This document shows, in pieces, positions 20,801 through 32,044 of a stretch of DNA of 64,000 bases. The translations under genes were made by a program, and so were the position numbers. Location of the stretch: positions 186,001-250,000 of the forward strand of contig WHUX01000076.1 in assembly GCA_015179025.1 (NCBI GenBank), in the 5' to 3' direction. The notes under the pieces are model-generated. The model did no database searches. It was given only the letters and a program-made list of their open reading frames with translations, and was not told where the DNA came from. Each line of letters opens with the position of its first letter. Positions within the stretch are counted from its first letter, which is position 1. The DNA comes from Terfezia claveryi (Eukaryota; Ascomycota; Pezizomycetes; Pezizales; Pezizaceae).

Positions 20801-23800
20801 CCGTGTCCTTGGCTGGCAGTACATCAATCTTGCCGATGAAATCCGGGAGTGCCTCCGCGGTTTCGTCGCCACAGATGCTACGAACAATATCCTTCAGCTG
20901 GGTTGCAGGCGAATCCACAAATAGGCTCGCATCAAAGGTCCACCTGGGAGTCTCGGGGCTTTTGGCTTTACCGTTATGGATGTACTTGTATGTCAATGCA
21001 AGTGCGCCGAGATACAGCATCCCGTTTGCTTTGATCGTGCTCCCGTTCCCCGCTTTGTCGTACTTGTATTCAAGCGCGAGATCGAGGTGGATGTTCTGTA
21101 ACAGGTTGACAATTTCGAGGTTGCAATCGTCATCAAATAGTGAGTACAGTAACCCGCCGGTTAAACCAGATACTTCCCCGCTTAATGTCCACGCTGGATC
21201 ACTATACACCACTTCCAAAGCAATATTGGCAGACAAACCCGTGTTTGGCGCTGTCAGGATGAACGTGGTGGCAATACTTAGCTCCTCCAGTTTCTTTTTT
21301 TCGAAATCAAACTCCAAATTCAGCTTCGCGGCGCCTAGTCTGAGAACTGGTACCTGTGATTTGGCGGGATTCGGTGGAGGGCTCATGACTATGGCATCAA
21401 ATGTAATCTTTGGTTTTCCAACGCTGAAGCCGAGGCCGACCAATTGGAGTTGAGTCGGCCCTGGATTGAGGCTCTTCTCCTGGCCCTCACTCTTCGTCAA
21501 AGTACTGTATATCGACCCCAAGTCTCCTACTGGTGTAGGGCTCTCCTCGTCGCTTGAGTTTGGCTTCTGCTGCGGAGCAACTGGTAGTGCTGTCCAACTC
21601 TCGTAGTCTGGCATGTACGGTATAAACTCGAAGCTTGGGCCAAGTTTATCTACCCTATTCTCTGGAAATAGCCCCCCATAGAAAGTTACTTGCATTTCTG
21701 GCTTGATCACAATATTAAGGCCACATGAGAGGACCATGGTTGCCCATGTCACCTGGAAATCCAACGAGACCGTCTTCGAGGGCTTAATAGTCCTCTCTGA
21801 TTTGCTATACCGTACTCTTCTCAAAATCAAGTTATCAAGCCCGGGGAGATAATCTTTCAGCTCCGGAATGGCCACTTCTTCGGGAAGCAAGCTCGCAACA
21901 AAGTCGATGAGATCAGTGACACTCCGTCCGCCGCCGCTCGGGTCAAACGTAAGCACCCAGGAAGTCTTCTTCGGCTCCAGCACCAATGCGGTCTCAACGG
22001 TTAGTTCAAACTTCGATCTCGGCCCTCTGATTCCCACAAGGGCCTTGACAACTAACTCAGACTCCAAGATACTGCCGTACGGAGTTTGGTCCGCGGGGCG
22101 GCGTATCCAGCACTTCTTCGTAATCATCCGAGGGTTGGTAATCTTGATATCGATGCCAGTGACTTCCGTAATTGCAGTAAGAACTTCCTTCAATTTTCCC
22201 GACAAGGTGTCATTATTCCCCGTGGCGGTAGGCTTGAAACATAATCGGAGGGTTGTCTTGTAGTTGCTGCCCGGAAAAAACCATAGGGCATTTTTCGAGC
22301 CGGCGGCCGCGTCGAGAGAGAAGTTAATTAACGAAGCGAAAGCCTTAATGGTCAGGGACTGTTTTATGCCAAAGCATTCGAAGATATTGCTCGCCTTGAA
22401 TTGCGCCTGGCTGATTGCAGCATCTTTTGAAGGATCGAGACTCATCCGAATCATTTGTCCAGAACCTATCACATCCGCAGAGTAGAGATGGATATCACAT
22501 GGTCCGACTTTCTGGATGGCAGTTGTGCTTGCCACTTGGAACGCCTGTGGGTTGTTCTCGCTGCTAAATGTAAACGTTTCTGCAAACCCGTCTTGTGTTC
22601 CCAACTTCGCGCTCAGCTGAAACTCTGTCATATTCGTCAATGAAGCTCTAACTTTGAAAGTGAACGCTGTGTTATCAACTGAGCCGACACTAGATGCTAG
22701 CCACTGTCCCAGCTCGTCTGATTCGTGGAGTTCAAGGAGCTTGCCATCTTGTGTTAATTTTTCGGGAAATACAAAGGCACCGGTTTTGAGTCTCCCAATC
22801 ATGAGATCGAGGTTACTGTCCTTTAGAGCAGTTTTTGTGGTAAAAATGTTCTCGGTGGTCACTATCTGGGTCGTGCTAGAAATGAAGTAGGTGAGGCCAT
22901 CGTCCATTGGAGTCAAGGGCGTAACAAAGTTGATATCTAGCCGTATTGACAAGCTAGTCCATGGACTGGTAGAATACGAGTTTCCTCTTGCAGGTAAGGG
23001 AGAAGTGAGTTGATTATGTTGAGAAGATACGTATGGCACCATTGCGGAGCTCTCCTCGGCGTCTGGGTCCAATGCCAGTGCCTGTCCAGCCTTTTCGCTT
23101 ATGAGGCTTCCACGAGCGAGCTTCCTAGCACTCGGCGTTGCAAGGTTCGCTCTGGTTTTATTGTTGACAGTCATGAAGAAGACCATTGGTGAGGTAACCG
23201 CCTTGTCCCGCTGATGGCCACATGCCAACATATCCGGATCTTCCCGATGTTCTTGCAACGCTGCCATGAAATCCGTGAAATCCACTGCTGCGAAATTTGG
23301 GCCGTAATAAGGGCTAATATCCGTCATCATCTCAGTTTGAGATCCAATATTTCCATACCACTGTCTCATTCCTATCAGCCTGACTGTCTGCCCCTTCGAG
23401 TGCATTATTCCATTATTCACAGAGACGGCATGGTAATAACTGTCTGCGTCTATGACGGACACTTCATCCCAGTTCTCGTCCAAATACTGGCAAACAATGT
23501 CACCCCTTTCGTTCTGCTGAGATCCGCTAGGCATTTGGTAATCTAGCAGATGTGGCGTGTCGTCTCTGGTTCTGTTTTGGTAGAGTTGCCACATGGTGCT
23601 GACAGCAATCTTCCAATCTTCTGAATTTTTGTCACCCTGCACTAATGATTTGGTACTCCCGGGTGTGACATAAGTTGCTATTCCGAAAGCCTGGTTGATC
23701 CAGTACTTGCAAAGATAGATTGGGTAATTTGTACAAAATAGCCGGGGTATAACAGTTGTTCCTGGAAAAGCGGTGGGACGCCAGTGGGCGTAGGCGTGCA

Positions 23801-25256
23801 AAAGAACCAATATTTCCCAGGCTTGATAGATGTTAGTACAAATCCTGACGATACCAAACCCAAAAGAATAATCGACCGAGGCTTCTTTGGTACGTACAAA
23901 CATGGTTATATGTAGTTACCAGGCTATTCGAGGCTATGATATTCTCCGGCCTCCACACAACAAGTAGTGTAATCGGTGTTGAGAATTTTGAACCTACGAA
24001 ATTCCACAAGTCAGGAGCAACTGCCAGGTTCTTGAAGGGAGGTACGTACCATGATGTGACAACTTGAAATTCTTTACTTGCACGGGTATCCTTTTTTCTG
24101 CATTTGCGGTCGTTGGTAAACACGACCATCGTAGCACTTGCTCTTCCACTTCCTCCCCCAGGTCTCCGCCAAAGTAGTGGGAAACGACTGCACTCGTTGC
24201 ATTGGGCCAGATGATCATTGCGGCGATTGAAGACTGATTTGCTCCCGTCGTTGTACCAATGATCGCCGCAGCCTCGACATCCCCTGCTTGCGCTGCGGGT
24301 CCGGCAGCAGTTTGTTTCCCATTTCCAGAATTCCCTCTTATCCCAAGCACTTCTTCCCAGGTTCCGCCTTCCTCCAAATCCACGACCCCCGGATCTAATA
24401 AGCGAATATTTGTGAGGTCGCTGCTAACTTTCCACTCCATTTTCTTCCGCCTGTCCAGTTCGGCTGGATAGCAAAAATTCGTGTCCGACGCTACGCAAAA
24501 CATGACAGGATAAGGATATGATTTTGACGCCAGGTGCTGTGACACCTGTAGAGGAGAAGACGCATTCGCATCTAATTGCTGGTTCGTAAAGAAATCGTAA
24601 CCTATCATCTCCGCGCTCTTCTTGAGTTTTGCAAACCTGACCTTCACCTCCCAGCTAGTAATTTTTCCGACCGTTACTTTCACGTTTTGAGTCGATTCCA
24701 CATATTCACTGCTGCTATCCAACTTCCACTGCGAGACATGAGATTTTTTCAACGGGAATTCTTTCCTTGTCTTCGACTCCGTTGCGTTCCAGTAAGGGAC
24801 ATACAGGACTGTTGCTGGCGTCCAGATGTTTGTCGTGGAATTTCTGTCATACTTGCAGAACGTGCATTGCAATTCTCCCGTCTGTAGCAGTGTATCCAAT
24901 TCTGCCTGTGTTGCAGGTTTCTTTGCTGCGATGAACTTTTCAGCCTGTTTTTTGAGATCCTCCTGAATGAGGTCACGTATGCCGTTGATGTGGTCAATAT
25001 CCCAATGGGTAACGACGATGCTATTGAAAGACTGGAAAAGGCCGACTGAGCCAGCACCTTGTCGGGTACGATAATCTTGCAGACGGACTAGACCTATGAA
25101 TTGTTCTATGCAATCCTTCCCGTATTTTTTCCCACCATCAATGAGTACAGCGGATTCAATGAGTGGGAATGAATTGTCGACATCGACCAGGAAGTGGACG
25201 GCACTATCGCCTTCGTCGATATTGAGGTGGAAAGAGTGGACTTCTGCTTTGACCAT
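17820..25256 (-). CDS. metallo-beta-lactamase/DUF6603 fusion protein, 2380 aa
   Basis: Five exons: 25256-24050, 23993-23920, 23821-23707, 23641-18368 and 18292-17820. All four introns are GT-AG (56, 98, 65 and 75 bp); intron 2 has a perfect TACTAAC. Lengths sum to 7143 nt with every junction in phase. ATG is at 25256 and TGA at 17820. Residues 1-465 form a ComEC-like metallo-beta-lactamase fold: HLNIDEGDS near 10-18, metal-binding THWDIDH at 83-89, SHHGS at 400-404. Residues about 1200-2120 match DUF6603, a long beta-rich domain: KLGPLDLSLIGFSVSF, then VGGYHAAFKPPSQYPNPPRL, then GEAYFAITPKMCMGGG. The MBL part is a predicted metal-dependent hydrolase; its substrate is unknown. DUF6603 has no known function. 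No signal peptide or membrane helix is apparent. No stop breaks the large exon, unlike the flanking transposons, so it is probably under selection. The neighbouring large genes suggest a shared module (inference). Confidence 0.88.
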
Positions 25257-26432
25257 TCTGGAGTTTGCAGGAGTGCACGAAGCCCCACAAGATGAATTTG
25301 CAAGGTAATTGAGAAACCACTAGAAACAAAATATAGATACTTTGAGTGCTCGTGTAAAATTCGGGATTGTTTACAAGTCTTTGAATACCCCAAGTCGACT
25401 GGGTGCACCCCAGCTTCCTTGCAATCGTTTTGGACGCATCGTCACCAAGAATTCGAATTTTCCTAACCAACCTTGAGTAAGTCGGTACATACGTCTTCGT
25501 ACCAGCATGATAGGTATGCTGTGCTGGATAATGTGTATGCATGAACAGCTTCCCCGGGTTGTCTCAACTTCAGCTCCCCTGGGTGATAACTAAAAGGTTC
25601 CGGCGCGGCTAGCTGAAAGCATTGCCAAATGAGTATGATTCGGACCTGCATATATGAAACCCCAGCTCACAGCACTTTCACTATTCCGTAGGTATCTATG
25701 CAGATTCCGTACTCTCCTCCGTAATGTTAGCTGTGGCTGGGAGCTGGAAGGCTACCGTACCGCATGCAGTCGCTTCATGTAAAGTGTACATAGTTATTCT
25801 GCATGTTGGTGCTCCATAACTTCCCCCCACGCATCGTATGTCGTATCAACTCACCGACTGGCGTCTAAAGGAAATATTGTAGCCATATTGCATGACAACT
25901 ATGGGTGATTTTCCATTGTAATGTATTTCGGTATGATAAGCCTATCCCTTAATAGTCTGGTTGACCGATTGGCCCCAGATGTTAAACATACGTACGCTTA
26001 TCATTCGTATTTGCTATTATGTACAACGTTGGCAGATTCACATTTTGATAGACATAGCGTTGCGCACGTTCATCCTCGTCTGATATTGATAACGTGACGG
26101 GCATTCTATTGGCCACACAGATACCTACTTAAGTACTTAGACATAACTCAGCTCCAGACTAACTTAGCTCGGTAGTCTGGTTGGCAGTCAGCTCGGTATG
26201 GCAATACATGCCGTGTATAGACTAGCAGTAGTCAAAAAGAGTCGTATCATGTGCGGGGATTTTCTGTGTCACACCTTGGCACCTTGGCAGGAGCACTCAT
26301 TGGTGGCGTCACAGGGTTTCAGAGTACGAGCCTGTACAGAGTACCTTAGTCTGGTTGGCACAGAGTACCTAGCCATGACAGGATCCAGCGCGTGATATCC
26401 GCATACCACATGCCTTCCCAACACAGCGGCTC
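25257..26432. other. intergenic region upstream of the MBL-DUF6603 gene
   Basis: Holds the presumed promoter of the gene starting at 25256. Three copies of the dispersed motif AGTCTGGTTGRC occur at 25953, 26174 and 26348. No gene is supported. Confidence 0.5.
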
Positions 26433-26724
26433 ATGGTCGAAATCTGAGTCGGAGCGCTTGGTAGCATGGATGGAATAGAATCAGGAAGAGTTACGAGGGA
26501 AGCAAACAACAGTGCATAAGCTTGTTAACGAACAGGTATCTCAAATGTTGAGCATATCACGGTCAAAAGAATATACAGAACTTGCCGAAATGATGCGTGT
26601 TGCATACGGAAAAAGGTTAAGAAATGCAGCATTAGAGGTAATTTTGAATATAAGTCTCAAGGAATATTGCCATTATGTCGTCCTGCACTGTCGCGAGAAA
26701 GTAGATATTGGTCGGGAAACTTAA
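26433..26724 (+). pseudogene. Myb/SANT-like DNA-binding fragment
   Basis: The frame reads SWSKSESERLVAWME, TAG, NQEELRGKQTTVHKLVNEQV, then SKEYTELAEMMRVAYGKRLR and NAALEVILNI. The pattern W..E...LV.WMEEN...LRGK...H..V..QV resembles Myb/SANT-like domains in fungal transposon-associated proteins; I know this only as a family resemblance. One TAG interrupts the domain and there is no start codon context. It is probably a transposon scrap between the two giant genes. Confidence 0.45.
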
Positions 26725-27435
26725 CCTCTAGCATAGCAAGCAAGTCCTCAATATCTTCTTAATCATCTTCTTCTGATGAGGATGCCAAATGCATAGGCAT
26801 AAGCAATAGCATAAGCAATAATCTAGACCCCACTATTGCCCAATAGATTTCTCCCGTGCGAAACTCCCTCTCCCTCTCTGAGCAGTTTGACTACGCTATT
26901 TCCACCTTGCTTCATGACGTCTCCTACATAACTGTATATAGGTAGCCGCATTATATCTAAATCAACCGTATCATATTTTTAAAAAGAAATCGCTTGCTCC
27001 TAGAAAGAATTAGTTTTGATGTTTTGGCCGGGAGTGTGCTCTACATATCCCGAGGAGAAATTAGATTCGATCGTATGCATCGGAAGCAATGTTACGAGAT
27101 CGAGATCTAGTATATGAAAGTGTATCAAAACGATCTGTTTATTAACATAAATCAAGGAGCTTCTGTATCCTTACTGCTCTGTAGTCGATATGCAAATAGT
27201 AGGAGAGCACCAGGGTCGACCAATGTCGGAATGTATAGTAATAAAAACATTTGAACTTCTTGCAGATATGTCACAACTAACTATTCGACCATGACAGGAT
27301 AAATCTTCCCACTACATCCAATATCCCATACCACAATTAGACCAAAAATCCATATCCGATACACAATTAGCAGTCACTGTACTTCCCCTCCCCAGGCCTT
27401 CGATTTCCCCATTCCCTGAATACCGTAAATATCCC
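26725..27435. other. intergenic spacer downstream of the 1355-aa gene
   Basis: AT-rich, no gene seen. It contains the transcript 3' region of the minus-strand gene ending at 27436. Confidence 0.45.
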
Positions 27436-30400
27436 CTAAGGCTTAGGGTCATTCGCCATAGTCTGCTTCATCTGCAAGTAACCCTCCACGGCGGTATACG
27501 GTCCTTTCTCTAACCTCGGTCGCTGATCTAATGTCCCAATATCTAACGGCATATAGCGATCCTTATCATATGGCTGTAACCAAGCCCACTCCGCAGTCTT
27601 CAACGCCGGCATAGCAATCTTTTCACCTGGAACCAACCGGTCTAGATCGTACTGCCCTCTCAGCTGATAGTTACTATCAAAGGCAGGGACGTCCTGGGTA
27701 ACAATCAGGGGTCCAATGTGGAAAAACGCAGTCATATTCCTCAACGCAGTTTCCCAGGTCCACGTTGGTAATTTTATAGATCGTATAGGCAGTATACTTG
27801 TGTATGCGTTTATAGGGAGGAAAGGGTCAATAAGTGCACCGAAGACCTGGAGTTTATTATTGTGGTCCAACTCAAACGATTCGTAACCCGCGTCATCGAG
27901 TTTGAGATAGCCCTTGTCCTCGCCGTTAAGGTCCAGCCAGAAGGCTTCAAATTTCGGATAGGTCGTTCTGTCAATTGGCTTGATGGGGTTCCCTTGATCG
28001 GCGTCGGATTTCCCGAAATAGGTGAAGATCTTTGTGAGATCCAAGGCATTGCCATCCGTCTGTGATTCCTTGCCGAGAGTCCTAAAATATCCAATGAGTC
28101 CGTCTGTCCGCCGACTCTTATCACCAAACTTGATGGGAAAGCTATATACTGTTTTCACACCGGGCCCCGGGAGCAGGCCTATTGGCAGATCGAGGCCCTT
28201 CTGGTTCCCGAGCGTGGATTGGGTTACCTTTGGCTTTGTGGAAAGTTCAAGAGACCAACCAACATGTACCAACGCCAACGGACGCCCAACGAGAGCATTT
28301 GCAAATTGGGCATACGAAGCGGGAGGGGGTGCAACATCCTCCAGGGCTGTCTCAACCATGTCAACGAATGCACGAAGATATACCTGATCATTCTCCATCA
28401 ATTTCAGGAGCAATTTGTCCAATTGCCCCATACGCCAATCAATAGCACCCTTTTCAAGGTTTTTTGCAGGTTGGAACGGAAGCCATTTCGAGGTATTAGC
28501 TATGCCCTCGGTGAGTCGGACCTCGCGGTAAAATGTACCATCCGGGAGGAATAGTTGAACCCCTCGGTCTACGTAATTCATTACCACCCACCCCCAGATG
28601 GGATTCTGCCAGTCCGTTGCAGGAACCCAAAGTTGATCGTTCTTCCCAATATCCTTCCCACGAATCACAAAGTGAGCATTCAGCCGCGCGGGTTGGTTGA
28701 TAGACGGCGGCAGCTGAACAAACTCACACAAATCGGGCTTATCCGAACGAGAAGGATCGACGACATTAGGTAGGTTGGAATTTGGCGCAGTTTGGTAGGC
28801 GTAAAACTCACTTACCCAGGGGTAAATTGGGGGAGTTCCTAACTTGACTTCGGGATCGATTGCATAAATTGTCTGGCCAAATTTATCTACCACGTTGATT
28901 TTCCTGAACCGAAGTTGGCCATGCGTAACAGGCTTGAAAGCGGGAATGCGGGTTCCAAGTAGACTTGGGTTAGAGCCGTACGGGGTGGGATCGGAGTTTT
29001 TGTCGATCAGAGCCAGCTTTTCCCTGTTTAATCCTATTTTATTACCGGTCTCCTCCGCCGCAACAAGTGGTATTGGCTTCAATCCAGGTACTCTCACCAG
29101 CGGCTTCACGTGGGTACCCACAAATTCCGTCGTCAAGTGCTGCGTGAGGCCATGGAGGGGACAAGATAAAAAGGTGAGGTTATCAAGATTGTCCTTGAGG
29201 TGTTCTCGTTGAGGTAGGGGTAAGAGTTGATCGAGCTGATCTTTTGGGACGGTCGAGAAAATTCGATCAATGTGAGCGCTCAGAGCAAGTTTTGGCTGCG
29301 GAAGTATCAAATTCCTTCCGGAGGCAATCCTGGTGTCCTTGTTAAACTTTTCTCTCACGTCGGTTATCAACCCGAGGGTATGTTTCTTGTCTGGGGGAGG
29401 TAGCCTTGCATCTCGCTCAATCAATGCCCAATTTTCATATGGTATATGGGTATACTCTGCCTCCCATTCGATAAACAACGGGAACCAGGCCTGCGTTGAG
29501 CCCCACCTGTCTCTCCATAGGACATCCTTCCCTGGCGTACGATTCTGCTTCTGACCGTCATGATACAAAGGGAAGAACCTAGGGATGGGGTGCTTTTTAA
29601 ACACAGTCTCTGAGAAGAGAGTTAGAAATTCTCTGACAAGCAATTCTCCACTTGTTTTCAGAGCCGATGGGAGGCGGTCCACGCAAAAGGACTTATCAAG
29701 GTCCTTCAAGTCGCTAGTAATTGTTTGATTGTCCAATCTGACTTTCAATTTATTCTGAAAGTCCCATGGCCAACCAGAACTGACACCCGCAATGAAGATT
29801 GTTGGGTCCTGGCGCTGATGAAAATCCTCGAGAACACCAGCCTGAGGTGCCGTCTTGAGGGTGCCCTTCAACTGCTCGAGGCGCTTTTGTAGATACTGGC
29901 TCACAGTGCGCTGAAGAGCCTGAAGCTTCTCTATGATATCGGCCACCTGCCTACTATACTCATCCCTCGTAGCACTGTTTTCGTTATCAATATCTGAGAT
30001 ATATTTCCACCAACATGCAAACAGCTCCCACTGTAGTTGCTGGGCTCTACGAGCTATGCTATTCACGAGGCGCTGCGCAGAGTTCAGCCTGAGGAGGTCG
30101 GCCGACTCAACGGCTGTCGGGGGCTTTATCTTATTTTCAGGATCATTGTTAGGGTAAAAGTAGTGAGTACCACCACCGAAGTGTGCAAAATTGTTACTCT
30201 GGATTTCATCCGCCGCTTGGATTTGGGCGTCAACACCATCATCGTCGGCTCGTAACAGGGTCTGCAGCTGCCAGATATCATCTTCGACACTCCCGGAGGT
30301 GCGGTGTACCCCGACATATGCCAGCAAGGCATCCATTGTAGTAGTCCCCACTGCCACTGGTGTATCTTTGTCGGAATTAAGTTTCTGGCAGCAGTCATTG

Positions 30401-31503
30401 GCAGGAATTTTAGGTGGTTTTTTTTTTTCTCGGGCATCCCACTCAACGTCGTACATCGCCCCATGGCAGAGGACTCGAGCACCATCTGGTGAGTCTAGCC
30501 ATTTGGTGATATCAGCTGGTACATCCTGATTCTCGAATAAATTAAGTTCCATGTTCAGGGCATTTAGCCGGTCCTTGCGTAAAATCTCAGGAGAACCCTT
30601 TTTGACGCTCAGTAGATCGTTTTCTGGCTCTGCATGCCATCCGAGGACGTAATAACTAGCCACCGTTGCCTGCAAGTGTTTGGTAGTACCACCTTCATAA
30701 TACTCAAAAGTATCGAGCATGGAGAACACATTCGCACAATGATATTGGAAATCTGGAAATAACTGATTTGAGCTGCTCGTGACCGTCAATTCCACCCTCA
30801 CTATCGGGAAATTGCCATTCTTCTGGCCCTCTTCCCAGGTGGAGGCGTCGTGACGATAACCAATAAAGACCTCCGCTTGTTCTTGAATGCTCATATTCTC
30901 CCCCCCGGCCTCATGGTTCACAAGCGTCTTTATGAATGGGGAAAAATCAACTTGCAGATCAAAATTCGCCGGTATGTCGTCAATATTTTGCATTCGGTCG
31001 CCTTCTACCACCCAGGCCATGATAGGCTCAATGGGGGCGTTTTGTGGAACCGTTGTTGTTGCTTTTGGGTCAATCTTGCGGATGATAAGCCATCGGTTCG
31101 GTGCCGGAGGAAACGTCGGAGCACTATGATCCTGTGGGGTCGCCTTGATGCCCTTTGCGCTCGCTGCCTTTTCCTGGTCTCTAAAAGAGTCTGTAGAGGC
31201 CGTTCCGCCACGATAAGGACGAGGTACTAACCAATGGAGATAAACGCCGAGGCGGTTTTCCCGGAGCGTGGCGTTCCCGAGGTCGTAAAGGCGGGAATTT
31301 GCTGTGGGTGGGGTAGAGTTGTGGATATCAACATGGTCCAAAATGTCGCCTTGAGCCATATAGTCTTCCACACGGAGGAAAGTGTAGTTTGGCTGGCTTA
31401 TAGGTGCGATTTTGGCTTCCTTCGCTTGCCCATTGCAAACCTCCTTGTTGAAAACAAATGCGTCGAGTTTCACTGGGATGAGTAGGTTCTGTGGGTCGGC
31501 CAT
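27436..31503 (-). CDS. 1355-aa uncharacterised giant protein (PNRWL-type)
   Basis: Single uninterrupted exon. I choose the ATG at 31503 (MADPQNLLIPVKLDAFVF); the 13 further codons upstream begin with TTG. No named domain is recognised. Visible marks: GVYLHWLVPRPYR at 86-98 and PAPNRWLIIRK at 133-143. This pairing of an LHW motif with a downstream PNRWL motif is one I associate with very large uncharacterised bacterial proteins. A helical stretch in the middle (RRAQQLQWELFACWWKYISD and about 45 more residues) looks like coiled coil, and the C-terminal third is beta-rich (IRSIKLPTWTWETALRNMTA, FFHIGPLIVTQDVP). There is no signal peptide. It lies 2.2 kb upstream of the MBL-DUF6603 gene on the same strand, and its full-length frame contrasts with the broken transposons nearby. 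Probably a structural or scaffold component of the module; that is inference. Confidence 0.85.
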   Translation of the reverse strand: MADPQNLLIPVKLDAFVFNKEVCNGQAKEAKIAPISQPNYTFLRVEDYMAQGDILDHVDIHNSTPPTANSRLYDLGNATLRENRLGVYLHWLVPRPYRGGTASTDSFRDQEKAASAKGIKATPQDHSAPTFPPAPNRWLIIRKIDPKATTTVPQNAPIEPIMAWVVEGDRMQNIDDIPANFDLQVDFSPFIKTLVNHEAGGENMSIQEQAEVFIGYRHDASTWEEGQKNGNFPIVRVELTVTSSSNQLFPDFQYHCANVFSMLDTFEYYEGGTTKHLQATVASYYVLGWHAEPENDLLSVKKGSPEILRKDRLNALNMELNLFENQDVPADITKWLDSPDGARVLCHGAMYDVEWDAREKKKPPKIPANDCCQKLNSDKDTPVAVGTTTMDALLAYVGVHRTSGSVEDDIWQLQTLLRADDDGVDAQIQAADEIQSNNFAHFGGGTHYFYPNNDPENKIKPPTAVESADLLRLNSAQRLVNSIARRAQQLQWELFACWWKYISDIDNENSATRDEYSRQVADIIEKLQALQRTVSQYLQKRLEQLKGTLKTAPQAGVLEDFHQRQDPTIFIAGVSSGWPWDFQNKLKVRLDNQTITSDLKDLDKSFCVDRLPSALKTSGELLVREFLTLFSETVFKKHPIPRFFPLYHDGQKQNRTPGKDVLWRDRWGSTQAWFPLFIEWEAEYTHIPYENWALIERDARLPPPDKKHTLGLITDVREKFNKDTRIASGRNLILPQPKLALSAHIDRIFSTVPKDQLDQLLPLPQREHLKDNLDNLTFLSCPLHGLTQHLTTEFVGTHVKPLVRVPGLKPIPLVAAEETGNKIGLNREKLALIDKNSDPTPYGSNPSLLGTRIPAFKPVTHGQLRFRKINVVDKFGQTIYAIDPEVKLGTPPIYPWVSEFYAYQTAPNSNLPNVVDPSRSDKPDLCEFVQLPPSINQPARLNAHFVIRGKDIGKNDQLWVPATDWQNPIWGWVVMNYVDRGVQLFLPDGTFYREVRLTEGIANTSKWLPFQPAKNLEKGAIDWRMGQLDKLLLKLMENDQVYLRAFVDMVETALEDVAPPPASYAQFANALVGRPLALVHVGWSLELSTKPKVTQSTLGNQKGLDLPIGLLPGPGVKTVYSFPIKFGDKSRRTDGLIGYFRTLGKESQTDGNALDLTKIFTYFGKSDADQGNPIKPIDRTTYPKFEAFWLDLNGEDKGYLKLDDAGYESFELDHNNKLQVFGALIDPFLPINAYTSILPIRSIKLPTWTWETALRNMTAFFHIGPLIVTQDVPAFDSNYQLRGQYDLDRLVPGEKIAMPALKTAEWAWLQPYDKDRYMPLDIGTLDQRPRLEKGPYTAVEGYLQMKQTMANDPKP

Positions 31504-32044
31504 AATCGCTTGCCCGGCCGTCGCTTGCCTGTCCTGCTCCAATGACGATTCTCAGGCTTGGGGGCAAGACAACGGTATTGTTGTAAATTGCGACAGGAGA
31601 GAAAAGGGTATCAAATCTAAAGAACAAAAGTTCATTAATGTTCAAACTTTCACCCTGCACGGTAGTGGATATAATCATTCCACTTACCTCTGCACTTGAA
31701 CAAAATCGACTTTGACGAGAGAACTCCCGTGGCTACGATATTTTGGTATGCAACCTGTCTAGAGCTGAATGTGCGACATCCTCGATTCCTTATAATTGAA
31801 GTCGTGATACGTGGGGACTTGCATGGATATCTGTATGTTTCACTCGGTGAGACAGACCAGCAGCTGCACAGTTTGTCCCTCAGTGCGGGGAGCCCAATTC
31901 TGAGGTACGAAACTACATGCAGTACATATCTAGCTTTGCCAGGGCTACCGTAAGTATGTTGGCAGGGCGCTCGTATCTTCGCTGGTAGTGCTAGAGTGCT
32001 GATCCGATGCCCCACATACTGCGATTCAACTATACGAATCCAGG
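31504..32044. other. intergenic region, presumed promoter
   Basis: Upstream region of the minus-strand gene at 31503. No repeat or further gene is recognised before the MULE remnant begins. Confidence 0.45.

Noticed and set aside
18211..25308. Plus-strand frames opposite the MBL-DUF6603 gene, up to 244 codons
   Set aside because: Antisense shadows of a strongly supported five-exon gene.
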